This document shows, piece after piece, positions 57,014-64,000 of a stretch of DNA of 64,000 bases (position 1 is its first letter; the number at the start of each line of letters is the position of its first letter). The position numbers and the translations under genes were made by a program. The notes under the pieces are model-generated. The model worked only from the letters and a program-made list of their open reading frames with translations. It was not told where the DNA came from and searched no databases. This stretch comes from Candidatus Hadersleviella danica (lineage in GTDB: Bacteria > Chloroflexota > Anaerolineae > Promineifilales > Promineifilaceae). Location: assembly GCA_016711405.1 (NCBI GenBank), contig JADJSZ010000004.1:124001-188000 (forward strand), in the 5' to 3' direction.

Positions 57014-57153
57014 AGAGGGTGTTTTGGTGATTTGAGCGGCGGGGGTACACCTGGTTCCATCCCGAACCCAGCAGTTAAGCCCGCTAGCGCCGATGGTACT
57101 TGGAGGGCGACTTCCTGGGAGAGTAGGTCATTGCCAAAACACCCTCTTTTTTT
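57014..57153 (+). terminator. 5S closing stem with terminator
   Basis: GAGGGTGTTTTGG (57014-57026) pairs with CCAAAACACCCTC (57134-57146), followed by seven T. The 5S processing helix doubles as the first operon terminator. Confidence 0.8.
57023..57139 (+). rRNA. rrf: 5S ribosomal RNA
   Basis: TTTGGTGATTTGAGCGGCGG to GAGAGTAGGTCATTGCCAAA spans about 117 bases. CATCCCGAACCCAGCAGTTA is the conserved loop region. Confidence 0.93.
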
Positions 57154-57223
57154 GTTGCTTGGTTTCGGGTTTTTCGCCTGAAACATGGCTTGCCATACAT
57201 GGCTTACAATATAATACTCTTTC

Positions 57224-57249
57224 AAGCACGCCTCTCAGCGTGCTTTTTT
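57224..57249 (+). terminator. Second rRNA-operon terminator
   Basis: AAGCACGC and GCGTGCTT form an 8-bp stem with a six-base loop and a T tract. It lies about 45 bases before the next gene. Confidence 0.85.
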
Positions 57250-57294
57250 GTTAGTTGGTAATTTAGCCAAGTTTCTAGGAAATGGTGTCATTTT

Positions 57295-58590
57295 ATGTTT
57301 GCCGAATATGGTCATCTTTTGCGGCACAATGCCAATTATCGCTATTTGTGGTATGGATATGTTGTGAGCCAACTAGGGGATTGGTTTAATCTTATTGCCT
57401 CGGCCGCTTTAATTACCCGTGTGACCAGCGCGGGAACTGCGCTTAGTTACCTTTTCTTGGCCCGCTTTTTGCCGCAATTTGTGTTCAGCCCTTTTGCGGG
57501 GATGTTGTCTGACCAGTATGACCGCCGCAAAGTGATGATTGTGTCGGATATTCTGCGGGCGATCACGGTGCTGGGCTTTTTGTTGGTACGGGAGCCAAGC
57601 CAAATTTGGTTGTTTTACTTGCTGACGATTTTGCAATTTGTGTTGAGTGCCTTGTTTGTGCCCGCTCGCTCGGCCGTATTGGCGAACATTGTCTCGCGCA
57701 AGGAATTGGTGGCGGCGAATGCGCTGGATAGCGTGACATGGAGCACCATGTTGGCGGTGGGGGCGATGCTGGGTGGCGTGGCCACGGCCGTTTTTGGGAT
57801 TGAGACCGCCTTTATTTTAGATGCCTTGACTTTTATCTTATCGGCGTGGTTGATTGCGCGGATTAAATTGCCTGTGGATCTCAATGCGCCTGTCGTTGAG
57901 CGAGGGTATGGCTGGCTCGAGATGATTGGCGGTGTGCAGTATTTGCGACTAGAGCCAATCCTTTTTGGCGTGGTGCTGGCGAAAGCAGGGGGGGCGTTGG
58001 TGTGGGGAGCCATCAATGTTTTAGAGGTAAACTACGCCAAGCAAATTTTCCCTTTGCCTATTTTTCCCGGTGTGGAGGGTGATGTCCTGACTTTGGCCAT
58101 TATCTATGCTTTGAGTGGGGTAGGGACGGGGTTAGGCCCGATTTTGGTGCGGCATTGGTTGGGGGATATGACCCCGCAAATGTTGTGGGGGATTGCGCTG
58201 GGTTTTGGGTTGTTGGCGGCCGGGATTCTTGCCTTGGCCGTGGCACCCACCTTGAGCTTGTTTTTGGTGGCTACGCTGTTTCGCACAGTTGGTTCGGGGG
58301 TGTTGTGGGTTTTTTCGGCCGCTCTTTTGCAATCGGTAGTGCCCGATAAAGTGCGCGGCCGTGTTTTTGCCTTTGAGTTCGCTCTGCTGACCCTCACCCA
58401 ATCTATTTCCATTTATTGGGCGGGTGCGGCACAAGATTGGTTGGGGTGGGATGTGCGCTTGGTGACCCTTTCGATGGGGGGATTGGGTACGGCTGTCGCC
58501 TTGTTGTGGCTTATTTTCGTTTGGCAAGTTCGGCATAAACCCTTTGTCGTTATGGCTAATTCGCCCCCATTTTTAACTGTTATAAAATAA
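57295..58590 (+). CDS. Major facilitator superfamily transporter
   Basis: The 431-residue protein has about 11-12 membrane helices. The first cytoplasmic loop carries the MFS signature GMLSDQYDRRKVMIVSDILR. NYRYLWYGYVVSQLGDWFNL at the N-terminus is typical of the MFS_3/enterobactin-exporter-like group, along with FVPARSAVLANIVSRKELVA and ANALDSVTWSTMLAVGAMLG. Drug or siderophore efflux is a family guess. The start at 57295 has no clear Shine-Dalgarno. An rRNA terminator separates it from the operon. Confidence 0.88.
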   Translation: MFAEYGHLLRHNANYRYLWYGYVVSQLGDWFNLIASAALITRVTSAGTALSYLFLARFLPQFVFSPFAGMLSDQYDRRKVMIVSDILRAITVLGFLLVREPSQIWLFYLLTILQFVLSALFVPARSAVLANIVSRKELVAANALDSVTWSTMLAVGAMLGGVATAVFGIETAFILDALTFILSAWLIARIKLPVDLNAPVVERGYGWLEMIGGVQYLRLEPILFGVVLAKAGGALVWGAINVLEVNYAKQIFPLPIFPGVEGDVLTLAIIYALSGVGTGLGPILVRHWLGDMTPQMLWGIALGFGLLAAGILALAVAPTLSLFLVATLFRTVGSGVLWVFSAALLQSVVPDKVRGRVFAFEFALLTLTQSISIYWAGAAQDWLGWDVRLVTLSMGGLGTAVALLWLIFVWQVRHKPFVVMANSPPFLTVIK

Positions 58591-58660
58591 GGGTTGCAAG
58601 CCCAATTACTTTTGGATGACTATTTAACAATCATGTTTCAAGCCACCTTTACCATTTCGG

Positions 58661-58724
58661 ACGGAGGACTGAGGACAAGGGACTGGAGTTCACAAGCGTC
58701 CCAAGTCCCTTGTCCCCAGTCAAA
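58661..58724. repeat. Inverted heptamer pair (GGACTGA / CAGTCCC family)
   Basis: GGACTGAGGACAAGGGACTGG faces CCAAGTCCCTTGTCCCCAGTC. It is the same family and layout as 31662-31735. Confidence 0.75.
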
Positions 58725-58777
58725 ATTTGTAAAGATTCTCTCCTGAGAGCAGTGAATCCTGCTACTATTTTCCAATT

Positions 58778-59425
58778 ATGTTTCAAGCACTTATTTTCGA
58801 TTTCGACGGCGTTATTATCAACACCGAAATGGCGGATGTGGAAGCATGGCGGACGATTTACGGCCGTTACGGACACGAATTCCCACTCGCTCTGTGGCAA
58901 CAAAATATCGGCTCACACACTGTGTTTGACCCCCTAGAGGAACTGGTGGCGCGGGCAAACGGAGCTGTGGATCGGCAAGCCATCCAACAAGCATTTGAGA
59001 CGCTCGACCAAGAGATGGTGCGCCAATTGCCCATCATGCCGGGGGTGCGCGACCGCATGGCCGAAGCACGGCAGTTGGGCATGAAGTTAGCCGTCGCTTC
59101 CAGTTCGCCCGCCAATTGGCTCAATTACCACCTGCCCCGTCTGGGTTTGTTGCTCGATTTTGATGCTGTGCGAACTTGTACGGATGTGGACGGCCGCAAA
59201 AAGCCCGACCCCGCCGTTTATTTGGCCGCTTGTGCGGCCGTGGGGGTCTCTCCCACCCATGCGCTGGCCGTTGAAGATTCCATGCACGGCGTGGCGGCGG
59301 CTAAGGCGGCGGGCATGTTTTGCGTGGCCGTGCCCAATGAGGCGACACAAGATATGGATTTCAGCGCGGCCGATTTGGTGTTGCCCTCCCTCACCGCCCT
59401 TTCCCTGAGCCAACTGCTCCGTTAA
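58778..59425 (+). CDS. HAD-superfamily hydrolase (beta-phosphoglucomutase-like)
   Basis: The 215-residue protein has motif I ALIFDFDGVIINTEMADVEA, motif II LAVASSSPANWLNYHL, the motif III Lys in DGRKKPDPAVYLAACAAVGV and motif IV ALAVEDSMHGVAAAKAAGM. The helical cap lies between residues 15 and 85. DFDGV with ED identifies the beta-PGM/GS1-like subclass, which act on sugar phosphates or related substrates. The ATG follows a long gap with an inverted repeat, and the gene stands directly before a histidine kinase. Confidence 0.9.
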   Translation: MFQALIFDFDGVIINTEMADVEAWRTIYGRYGHEFPLALWQQNIGSHTVFDPLEELVARANGAVDRQAIQQAFETLDQEMVRQLPIMPGVRDRMAEARQLGMKLAVASSSPANWLNYHLPRLGLLLDFDAVRTCTDVDGRKKPDPAVYLAACAAVGVSPTHALAVEDSMHGVAAAKAAGMFCVAVPNEATQDMDFSAADLVLPSLTALSLSQLLR

Positions 59426-59469
59426 GAGGCTCGCAATCCGCAATCCAAAATCAAAAACCCGTAATTCTC

Positions 59470-60678
59470 ATGTCTTACCTTCCTCTTCCCCAACACGATC
59501 CGCCACTATGGCGGTCTGGCCCATTTTGGGCCATGGTCGTTTTACTGGCCGCCACGTACATTACCGTTTTTGTGGACAATGCGTTTAGTAGTAACCCCCG
59601 CATTGTAGGGGTTTTCCAAATGAGCGCTTTGGTGGTGGCAGGGGTGGGTTTGGGGGTGATGGGCGTTTATGATGATTACTGGGTGGAACAATCACGGCCG
59701 CTTTCCTCTGCCCTTTATCTCACAGGTGAATTCGCCCTTTTTCTACTCACGGGCTACTTGAGCCAAGCACATGGCCAGTGGTGGATGGCGGGACTGCTCA
59801 TCATAGGGATTTCGGCCAAATTGTCTGACCGCTGGCTGGCGGGGGTATCGCTCGGGGTATTGCTGAGCATTCTTGGGGTTTACTACGCCGTTTACCGCGA
59901 TGTGACCTTGTTCTACCAAATCCCACTGTTTATTGCCCCCGCCATCTTTTTTATGGCTCTTTTTACCCGTTTGGCTGATAGGGAGCGGCAAACGCGGCAG
60001 GAGATGGAGCAGTTGGCGATGGAGTTGCGGCTGGCCAACCATAAATTGAGTGAATATGCGGCACGAGTGGAAGAAATGGCCATTATTCAGGAGCGCAACC
60101 GCATGGCGCGAGAGATACACGACAGCTTGGGGCATTACCTAACTGTGGTGAATGTGCAAATTGGGGCGGCGCAAGCGGTGATGGAAAAGCACCCCGAGAA
60201 GGCGATTTCCGCTTTGCAGAAGGCGCAAAAGCTCACCCAAGAGGGGCTGGCCGAGGTGCGCCAATCGGTGTCGGCTTTGCGCGACACGGCCGAAGAACGC
60301 CCCCTGCGCGAGCAATTGGCCGATTTAGCGGCCGAAACAGAAGCAACGGGTCTGCCTACCCACCTACAAGTATGGGGCGAACCACGGCCGCTCGATAGCC
60401 AAACCACCCGCACCCTTTATCGTGCCGCCCAAGAAGCGCTGACCAATGCCCGCAAACATTCGGCCGCCAGCCAAATTACGCTGACACTGGATTACATCAA
60501 TTTGCAAGAGGTGCGGTTGGTGGTGCAGGATAACGGCCGTGGCTCGGCCAACCCCACAGGCGGCTATGGCTTGCTCGGTTTGCGCGAACGGGTGCAATTG
60601 CTGGGCGGCCGGGTGGAGATAACCACGGCCGAAGGGCAAGGCTTTATGGTCGCCGTTACCCTCAGCAGTGAGAAATAA
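59470..60678 (+). CDS. Orphan sensor histidine kinase (NarL/DesK-type, HisKA_3)
   Basis: The 402-residue protein has six predicted membrane helices in the first 170 residues. A coiled linker (EMEQLAMELRLANHKLSEYA) follows, then the phospho-acceptor box MAREIHDSLGHYLTVVNVQI. The ATPase domain has LYRAAQEALTNARKHSAAS (N box), VQDNGRGS (G1) and GGYGLLGLRERVQLLGG (G2). It would sense a membrane signal and phosphorylate a LuxR-type response regulator. No regulator gene adjoins; the next gene is on the other strand. A terminator overlaps the stop codon. Confidence 0.9.
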   Translation: MSYLPLPQHDPPLWRSGPFWAMVVLLAATYITVFVDNAFSSNPRIVGVFQMSALVVAGVGLGVMGVYDDYWVEQSRPLSSALYLTGEFALFLLTGYLSQAHGQWWMAGLLIIGISAKLSDRWLAGVSLGVLLSILGVYYAVYRDVTLFYQIPLFIAPAIFFMALFTRLADRERQTRQEMEQLAMELRLANHKLSEYAARVEEMAIIQERNRMAREIHDSLGHYLTVVNVQIGAAQAVMEKHPEKAISALQKAQKLTQEGLAEVRQSVSALRDTAEERPLREQLADLAAETEATGLPTHLQVWGEPRPLDSQTTRTLYRAAQEALTNARKHSAASQITLTLDYINLQEVRLVVQDNGRGSANPTGGYGLLGLRERVQLLGGRVEITTAEGQGFMVAVTLSSEK

Positions 60679-60710
60679 AAAGAGAGAAGTGGTCGCCACT
60701 TCTCTCTTTT
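60677..60710 (+). terminator. Rho-independent terminator of the histidine kinase gene
   Basis: AAAAAGAGAGAAGTGG and CCACTTCTCTCTTTT form a 15-bp stem with a three-base loop. The T-rich right arm continues ACTTTTCACTTCTTAC, again an AGTAAAA-family repeat. It can also serve the convergent TerC gene. Confidence 0.85.
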
Positions 60711-60742
60711 ACTTTTCACTTCTTACTTTTTACTTCTCACAG

Positions 60743-61513
60743 CTACGGCTTCACATTCCCGTTCTTTAACTGCGGTTGGTTGTGCAGGGTGACGGGTTTA
60801 TCCGTGCCGCGCACGCGCATGTTGACAAGTTCTACCAAAAAGGAAAAGGCCATGGCAAAATAGGCGTAGTTCTTGAGGTGCATCTCGTGCGCCGCCTCGG
60901 GATTCCACCCTTCGATGACCAGCATGGTGCCGATGAGAATGAGGAAGGCCAAGGCCAAGACTTTCATGGTGGGGTGGCGCTTGACAAACCCACTGACGGA
61001 GCCAGCGGCGAAGAGCATGATGGCCGCCGCCACGAGAATGGCGGTAATCATCACGGGCAGGATGTCGGTGATGCCCACGGCCGTAATGACCGAGTCGAGT
61101 GAGAAGACAACATCTATGGCCACAATTTGGGCGACCACGGCCGTTAGTGTAGCGGGGGCGGTGCTTTTACGCTCCGATGTTTTCTCGTGCGCTTCCAATT
61201 TCTCGTGGATTTCGTAGGTGCTTTTGCCAATAAGGAATGCCCCACCGACAACCAGAACCAAATCCTTGCCAGTTAGCCCCCAAAAGAGTTCCACTTTATC
61301 TAGCCCAATGACCCAGCTAATGCTCAACAGGAGCAAAATGCGGGTGATAACAGCCAGCCCAATGCCCAACTTGCGGGCGCGATCTTGCTCATGGGCAGGG
61401 AGTTTATCCGATAAAATGGAGATGAAGATGACATTGTCAATCCCCAGAACAATCTCCAAAGCCAACAAAGTGGCTAAGGCAATCAATGCTTCAGCAGAGA
61501 ATAAGCCTTCCAT
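60743..61513 (-). CDS. TerC-family integral membrane protein
   Basis: The 256-residue protein has about seven helices. Conserved metal-binding acids lie in LALEIVLGIDNVIFISILSD near the N-terminus and IVAIDVVFSLDSVITAVGIT in the centre, as in TerC/Alx proteins. A charged loop (HEKLEAHEKTSERKST) separates the halves. TerC and Alx relatives export Mn2+ or support metalation of secreted proteins. Tellurite resistance is the older name only. I see no yybP-ykoY-like riboswitch in the short upstream gap. Confidence 0.92.
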   Translation of the reverse strand: MEGLFSAEALIALATLLALEIVLGIDNVIFISILSDKLPAHEQDRARKLGIGLAVITRILLLLSISWVIGLDKVELFWGLTGKDLVLVVGGAFLIGKSTYEIHEKLEAHEKTSERKSTAPATLTAVVAQIVAIDVVFSLDSVITAVGITDILPVMITAILVAAAIMLFAAGSVSGFVKRHPTMKVLALAFLILIGTMLVIEGWNPEAAHEMHLKNYAYFAMAFSFLVELVNMRVRGTDKPVTLHNQPQLKNGNVKP

Positions 61514-61619
61514 ATTTTGTCAATCTCCTGTTGCGGTCGTTTGAGAGGGTTAGTTTAGTCGGAATCTACTGGAATTCCATGTGGAATTATGGCTTAACCA
61601 CGAACCAATGACAACCGCC

Positions 61620-62588
61620 CTACAAGCGCACCCCACTGGCCACTTTGGGGTGCATAAACAGTCCCGGCGGGGCAGAGGGAGGGATAAGGATGCGCAGGGC
61701 GCGGGGTTCGATGGTACAGGAGAAGGGGGTACGGCCGAGTGGCTCCCCATCGGCGTGGAAACCCGTGCTGGGTTCGGCCGTGACACTGATGCGACGGCCG
61801 CGCACCATCACCACCTTCGGGTCGTCTTGATGGTTCTCCAGCGACATCTCTAAGATATAGCGCATCAGCCGCAAAGTCGGCCAATCGCTCCCCCGAAAAA
61901 GCCACACCTCAAAAAAACCATCATCCAGCACCCCGTGGGCGTTTAGAACAAACTCCCCCCCGCCAAATAAGCGGCAATTGCTGATGTTGATGACCAGATA
62001 ATCGGCCGCCAAGGGCTGGTCGTCTATCGTCACCACCCCTTCGATGCCTGTGAAGCCCGGTACAAAGAGCAACGCCTTGGCCGCATACCCCCCTCGGCCG
62101 AGCCGCTTGAATAGTTTACTGCGCGGTTCGATTTGCTCCACCACATACCCATCTACCCCTGTACCCACCCAGAGGAGCCAATAACGGCCGTTATCCAGCC
62201 GCCCCACATCCATCTGGTAAATATCGCCCCGAATGAGCAGGCGCGAAGCGTCGAAGATGTTGCCCGGCTCGAGCAAGGTGGGGCTGGGCAAGCCCAATTC
62301 GCGGGCAAACGAGTTGCCTGTGCCCACAGGCAAGGTGGCCACGGCCGTTTGCGTATGCACCAGCCCATTGGCTACCTCGTTCAGCGTGCCATCCCCCCCA
62401 GCGGCAATGACCAACTCGTGGCCAGCCTCGGCCGCTTCCCGTGCTAAAATCGTGGCATGACCCGCATATTCCGTCGGTCGCAATGTCGTTTGCCAGCCCG
62501 CTCCCTTCCAAACCTCGGCTACCTTCCGCATTGTTTCTTGCCAACTACCAAAACCAGCGTGAGGATTGTAAATTAAAGTTGTACGCAT
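61620..62588 (-). CDS. Diacylglycerol/lipid kinase (DagK/YegS family)
   Basis: The 322-residue protein has the N-terminal TTLIYNPHAGFGSWQE and the catalytic nucleotide motif ELVIAAGGDGTLNEVANGLV. LPVGTGNSFARELGLP is the second family motif, and FNHADGEPL-type STGFHADGEPLGRTPF closes the C-terminal domain. It phosphorylates diacylglycerol, sphingoid or a related lipid at the membrane. I chose the ATG at 62588 (MRTTLIYN). An in-frame ATG at 62600 adds MFSP. Neither has a Shine-Dalgarno. Confidence 0.9.
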   Translation of the reverse strand: MRTTLIYNPHAGFGSWQETMRKVAEVWKGAGWQTTLRPTEYAGHATILAREAAEAGHELVIAAGGDGTLNEVANGLVHTQTAVATLPVGTGNSFARELGLPSPTLLEPGNIFDASRLLIRGDIYQMDVGRLDNGRYWLLWVGTGVDGYVVEQIEPRSKLFKRLGRGGYAAKALLFVPGFTGIEGVVTIDDQPLAADYLVINISNCRLFGGGEFVLNAHGVLDDGFFEVWLFRGSDWPTLRLMRYILEMSLENHQDDPKVVMVRGRRISVTAEPSTGFHADGEPLGRTPFSCTIEPRALRILIPPSAPPGLFMHPKVASGVRL

Positions 62589-62619
62589 AGGGCTAAACAT
62601 AGCAAAATAGTGGACGGGG

Positions 62620-62712
62620 GACAATTACAATGAGCAATGAGCAATGAACAAATGTAGTTGGTCAATGAAAACGACTGACCAATGACTAATGACGAGTGAC
62701 CAATGACCAACA
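62620..62712. repeat. Heptamer arrays (ATGAGCA, ATGACCA) between divergent genes
   Basis: AATGAGCAATGAGCAATGAAC and GACCAATGACTAATGACGAG run into ACCAATGACCAACAACACC. The start codon of the ABC ATPase is itself an ATG of the repeat. Confidence 0.75.
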
Positions 62713-63632
62713 ACACCCCCCTCATTCAGGCAACCCAGTTGAGCAAGCGATACGGCCATTTCACGGCCGTAGATTCCCTCTCCTTCACCTGCCACGCAGG
62801 CGAGGTGATCGGCTTTTTGGGGCCAAATGGGGCGGGCAAAACCACCACCATGCGGATGCTGACGGGTTATGTGCCGCCCAGCGCGGGCACGGCCGCCATT
62901 GTGGGGCATGATGTGCAAACGGCCGCCCTCTCTGCCCGCCAACAGCTCGGCTACTTGCCCGAAACAGTGCCCCTCTACCCCGAGATGCAGGTGGCGGATT
63001 ACCTGACTTTTATCGGCCGTGTGCGCCGCATTCCCGATTTGGCCAACCGCACCCAAGCCGTCTTGCGCGATGTGGATATGGTCGGCCGCCAAAAGAGCTA
63101 TATCAGCACGCTCTCCAAGGGGATGCGCCAGCGGGTGGGATTAGCCCAAGCGTTGCTCCACAACCCTGCCGTGCTTATTTTAGATGAGCCGACGATTGGC
63201 CTAGACCCGCGCCAAGTGGCGGATGTGCGCCAACTCATCGCCGCGCTGGGGGAGAAGCACACCATTTTGCTCAGCACCCATCTATTGAGCGAGGTGGAGC
63301 AGATTTGCGGCCGTGTGCTCATGCTCATCAACGGCCGTTTGGCGGCCGATATGCCCCTCAGCCAAGCGACCGAAGAGCGCACCCTTGCCCTGCATTTGGC
63401 CACCCCCACGGCCGAAACGGCCGCCCAACTCGCCCAACTCGCGGGGGTGAGCAAAGTAGATGAATTGGGCAACGGCCGCTACAGCCTCGCCTACGCGGGC
63501 GACCCCGCCACGGCGCAGTTGGTGGGGGAAACGGCCGTGCAAAACCAATGGGGCTTGCAAGAACTCACCCCCAAACGGGTCAGCCTCGAAGCCATCTTCC
63601 TGCAAAAACTGCGCGAGGCGGAAGGGGTATAG
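62703..63632 (+). CDS. ABC transporter ATP-binding protein (export type)
   Basis: The 309-residue ATPase has Walker A LGPNGAGKTTTMRMLTGY, signature LSKGMRQRVGLAQAL, Walker B AVLILDEPTIGLDP and the H-loop LLSTHLLSEVEQICG. A C-terminal domain of about 80 residues follows, as in gliding-motility GldA and Cu/antibiotic exporters. The N-terminus MTNNTPLIQATQLSKRYG uses a repeat-borne ATG. The permease expected next to it is absent: 63640 onward is a repeat hairpin and then a P450 gene on the other strand. Confidence 0.92.
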   Translation: MTNNTPLIQATQLSKRYGHFTAVDSLSFTCHAGEVIGFLGPNGAGKTTTMRMLTGYVPPSAGTAAIVGHDVQTAALSARQQLGYLPETVPLYPEMQVADYLTFIGRVRRIPDLANRTQAVLRDVDMVGRQKSYISTLSKGMRQRVGLAQALLHNPAVLILDEPTIGLDPRQVADVRQLIAALGEKHTILLSTHLLSEVEQICGRVLMLINGRLAADMPLSQATEERTLALHLATPTAETAAQLAQLAGVSKVDELGNGRYSLAYAGDPATAQLVGETAVQNQWGLQELTPKRVSLEAIFLQKLREAEGV

Positions 63633-63635
63633 TGG

Positions 63636-63724
63636 TTTATTGGTGTATTGGTGTATTTGTATATTGGTGTACTGCAATGCACCAATACACCCAATATACC
63701 AATAGACCACTACACCACTACACT
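63636..63724. repeat. Inverted heptamer pair (TATTGGTG / CACCAATA) between convergent genes
   Basis: TTGGTGTATTGGTGTATTTG and TGCACCAATACACCCAATAT form a long hairpin. ACCACTACACCACTACAC units follow. It separates the convergent ABC and P450 genes. Confidence 0.75.
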
Positions 63725-64000
63725 ACTCCACCCCCCCACTCCAACGGCAACGCCTCCAGCCCGCGAAAGATGACCCCCAGATGCCATTTGAGTTCGGCGG
63801 GGGGGACTGCCACGCGCAAATGGGGCAAGGCCAACAAGCGGGGGAAGGCGATGCGCCCCTCCAGCCGCGCCAGCGGTGCGCCCAAGCAGTAGTGGATGCC
63901 ATAACCAAAGGCGAGGTGTGGGTTTTCGGCACGGCCGAAATCCAACCCATCCGCCCCATCCCCAAACACGGCCGCATCCCGATTGGCCGAAGCCAGCACC
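63718..64000 (-). CDS. Cytochrome P450, C-terminal part (runs off the window)
   Basis: The visible 93 residues hold the P450 end: LASANRDAAVFGDGADGLDF, the haem loop NPHLAFGYGIHYCLGAPLAR (Cys ligand in FGxGxHxCxG) and LEGRIAFPRLLALPHLRVA. The family uses O2 and two electrons for mono-oxygenation, here probably as a soluble bacterial class I enzyme (FGYGIHYCLG). The N-terminus lies beyond base 64000, so substrate and redox partner are unknown. Confidence 0.92.
   Translation of the reverse strand, partial: VLASANRDAAVFGDGADGLDFGRAENPHLAFGYGIHYCLGAPLARLEGRIAFPRLLALPHLRVAVPPAELKWHLGVIFRGLEALPLEWGGGVV

Noticed and set aside
61514..61619. yybP-ykoY manganese riboswitch before terC
   Set aside because: The upstream gap is about 100 bases and lacks a recognisable paired aptamer.

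Overview
The window comes from a member of the Chloroflexota, most likely an Anaerolineae-like lineage. The 16S rRNA carries a phylum-typical GATTAGATACCGCGGTAGTCC block. The large secreted proteins are of a kind common there: beta-propeller, parallel beta-helix and gingipain-like domains, with C-termini such as LYLPFIGR and IFLPAVIRP. Placement below phylum is an inference and needs a 16S search. The DNA is clearly above 50 % GC outside a few AT-richer patches.

Layout. 0-7 kb: a truncated lipoprotein, a thioredoxin-cyclophilin lipoprotein, a duplicated-domain lipoprotein, a GH63/MGH1-type glycosidase, an IS5-like transposase remnant with an AT-richer UbiE-like methyltransferase, and a GH13 amylase with an in-frame stop. 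7-17 kb: metZ, a MESH1-like HD hydrolase, a YpdA-like flavoprotein, a macrodomain protein, an MscS channel, a methyltransferase, fdrA and a K+ channel. 17-21.4 kb (minus strand): two cyclophilins and a three-gene unit of FAD subunit, 2Fe-2S subunit and a disrupted amidase. 21.7-27.6 kb: a MatB-like acyl-CoA synthetase, a decayed UPF0175/DUF3368 pair, mdh, a ClC channel and acpS. 27.6-32.3 kb: a sugar-binding-type lipoprotein, a 46-residue membrane protein missed by simple ORF calling, a methyltransferase, an NBR1-Ig plus GH46-like protein and a GNAT. 32.4-36.9 kb: one giant Ser/Thr kinase - nSTAND ATPase - 14xWD40 protein. 37-44.1 kb: a B12/radical SAM protein, two methyltransferases, a 43-bp hairpin array, a beta-helix protein, a small zinc-ribbon-like protein and an SDR epimerase. 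44.2-49.3 kb: a very large secreted protein with propeller, beta-helix, LGQMGN repeats and a C25 protease domain. 51.2-57.2 kb: a complete rRNA operon (16S, tRNA-Ile, tRNA-Ala, 23S, 5S) with three tandem promoters. 57.3-64 kb: MFS, HAD, histidine kinase, TerC, DgkB-type lipid kinase, an ABC ATPase and the C-terminus of a P450.

The most striking signals are genome-wide DNA habits rather than single genes. (1) The palindrome CGGCCG recurs many times per kb in most genes, like HIP1 in cyanobacteria. (2) Nearly every intergenic gap holds 7-bp-period tandem repeats, often as inverted pairs forming hairpins. These resemble the heptanucleotide STRRs of filamentous cyanobacteria. The same repeats lie in frame inside at least three genes and supply several protein tails. 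(3) Many start codons follow a C-rich CCCATG context with no Shine-Dalgarno, although the 16S anti-SD is intact.

The consensus also carries about ten single-base frame breaks, mostly at homopolymers, plus poly-C and poly-G tracts. Several genes listed as broken are therefore probably intact in the organism.
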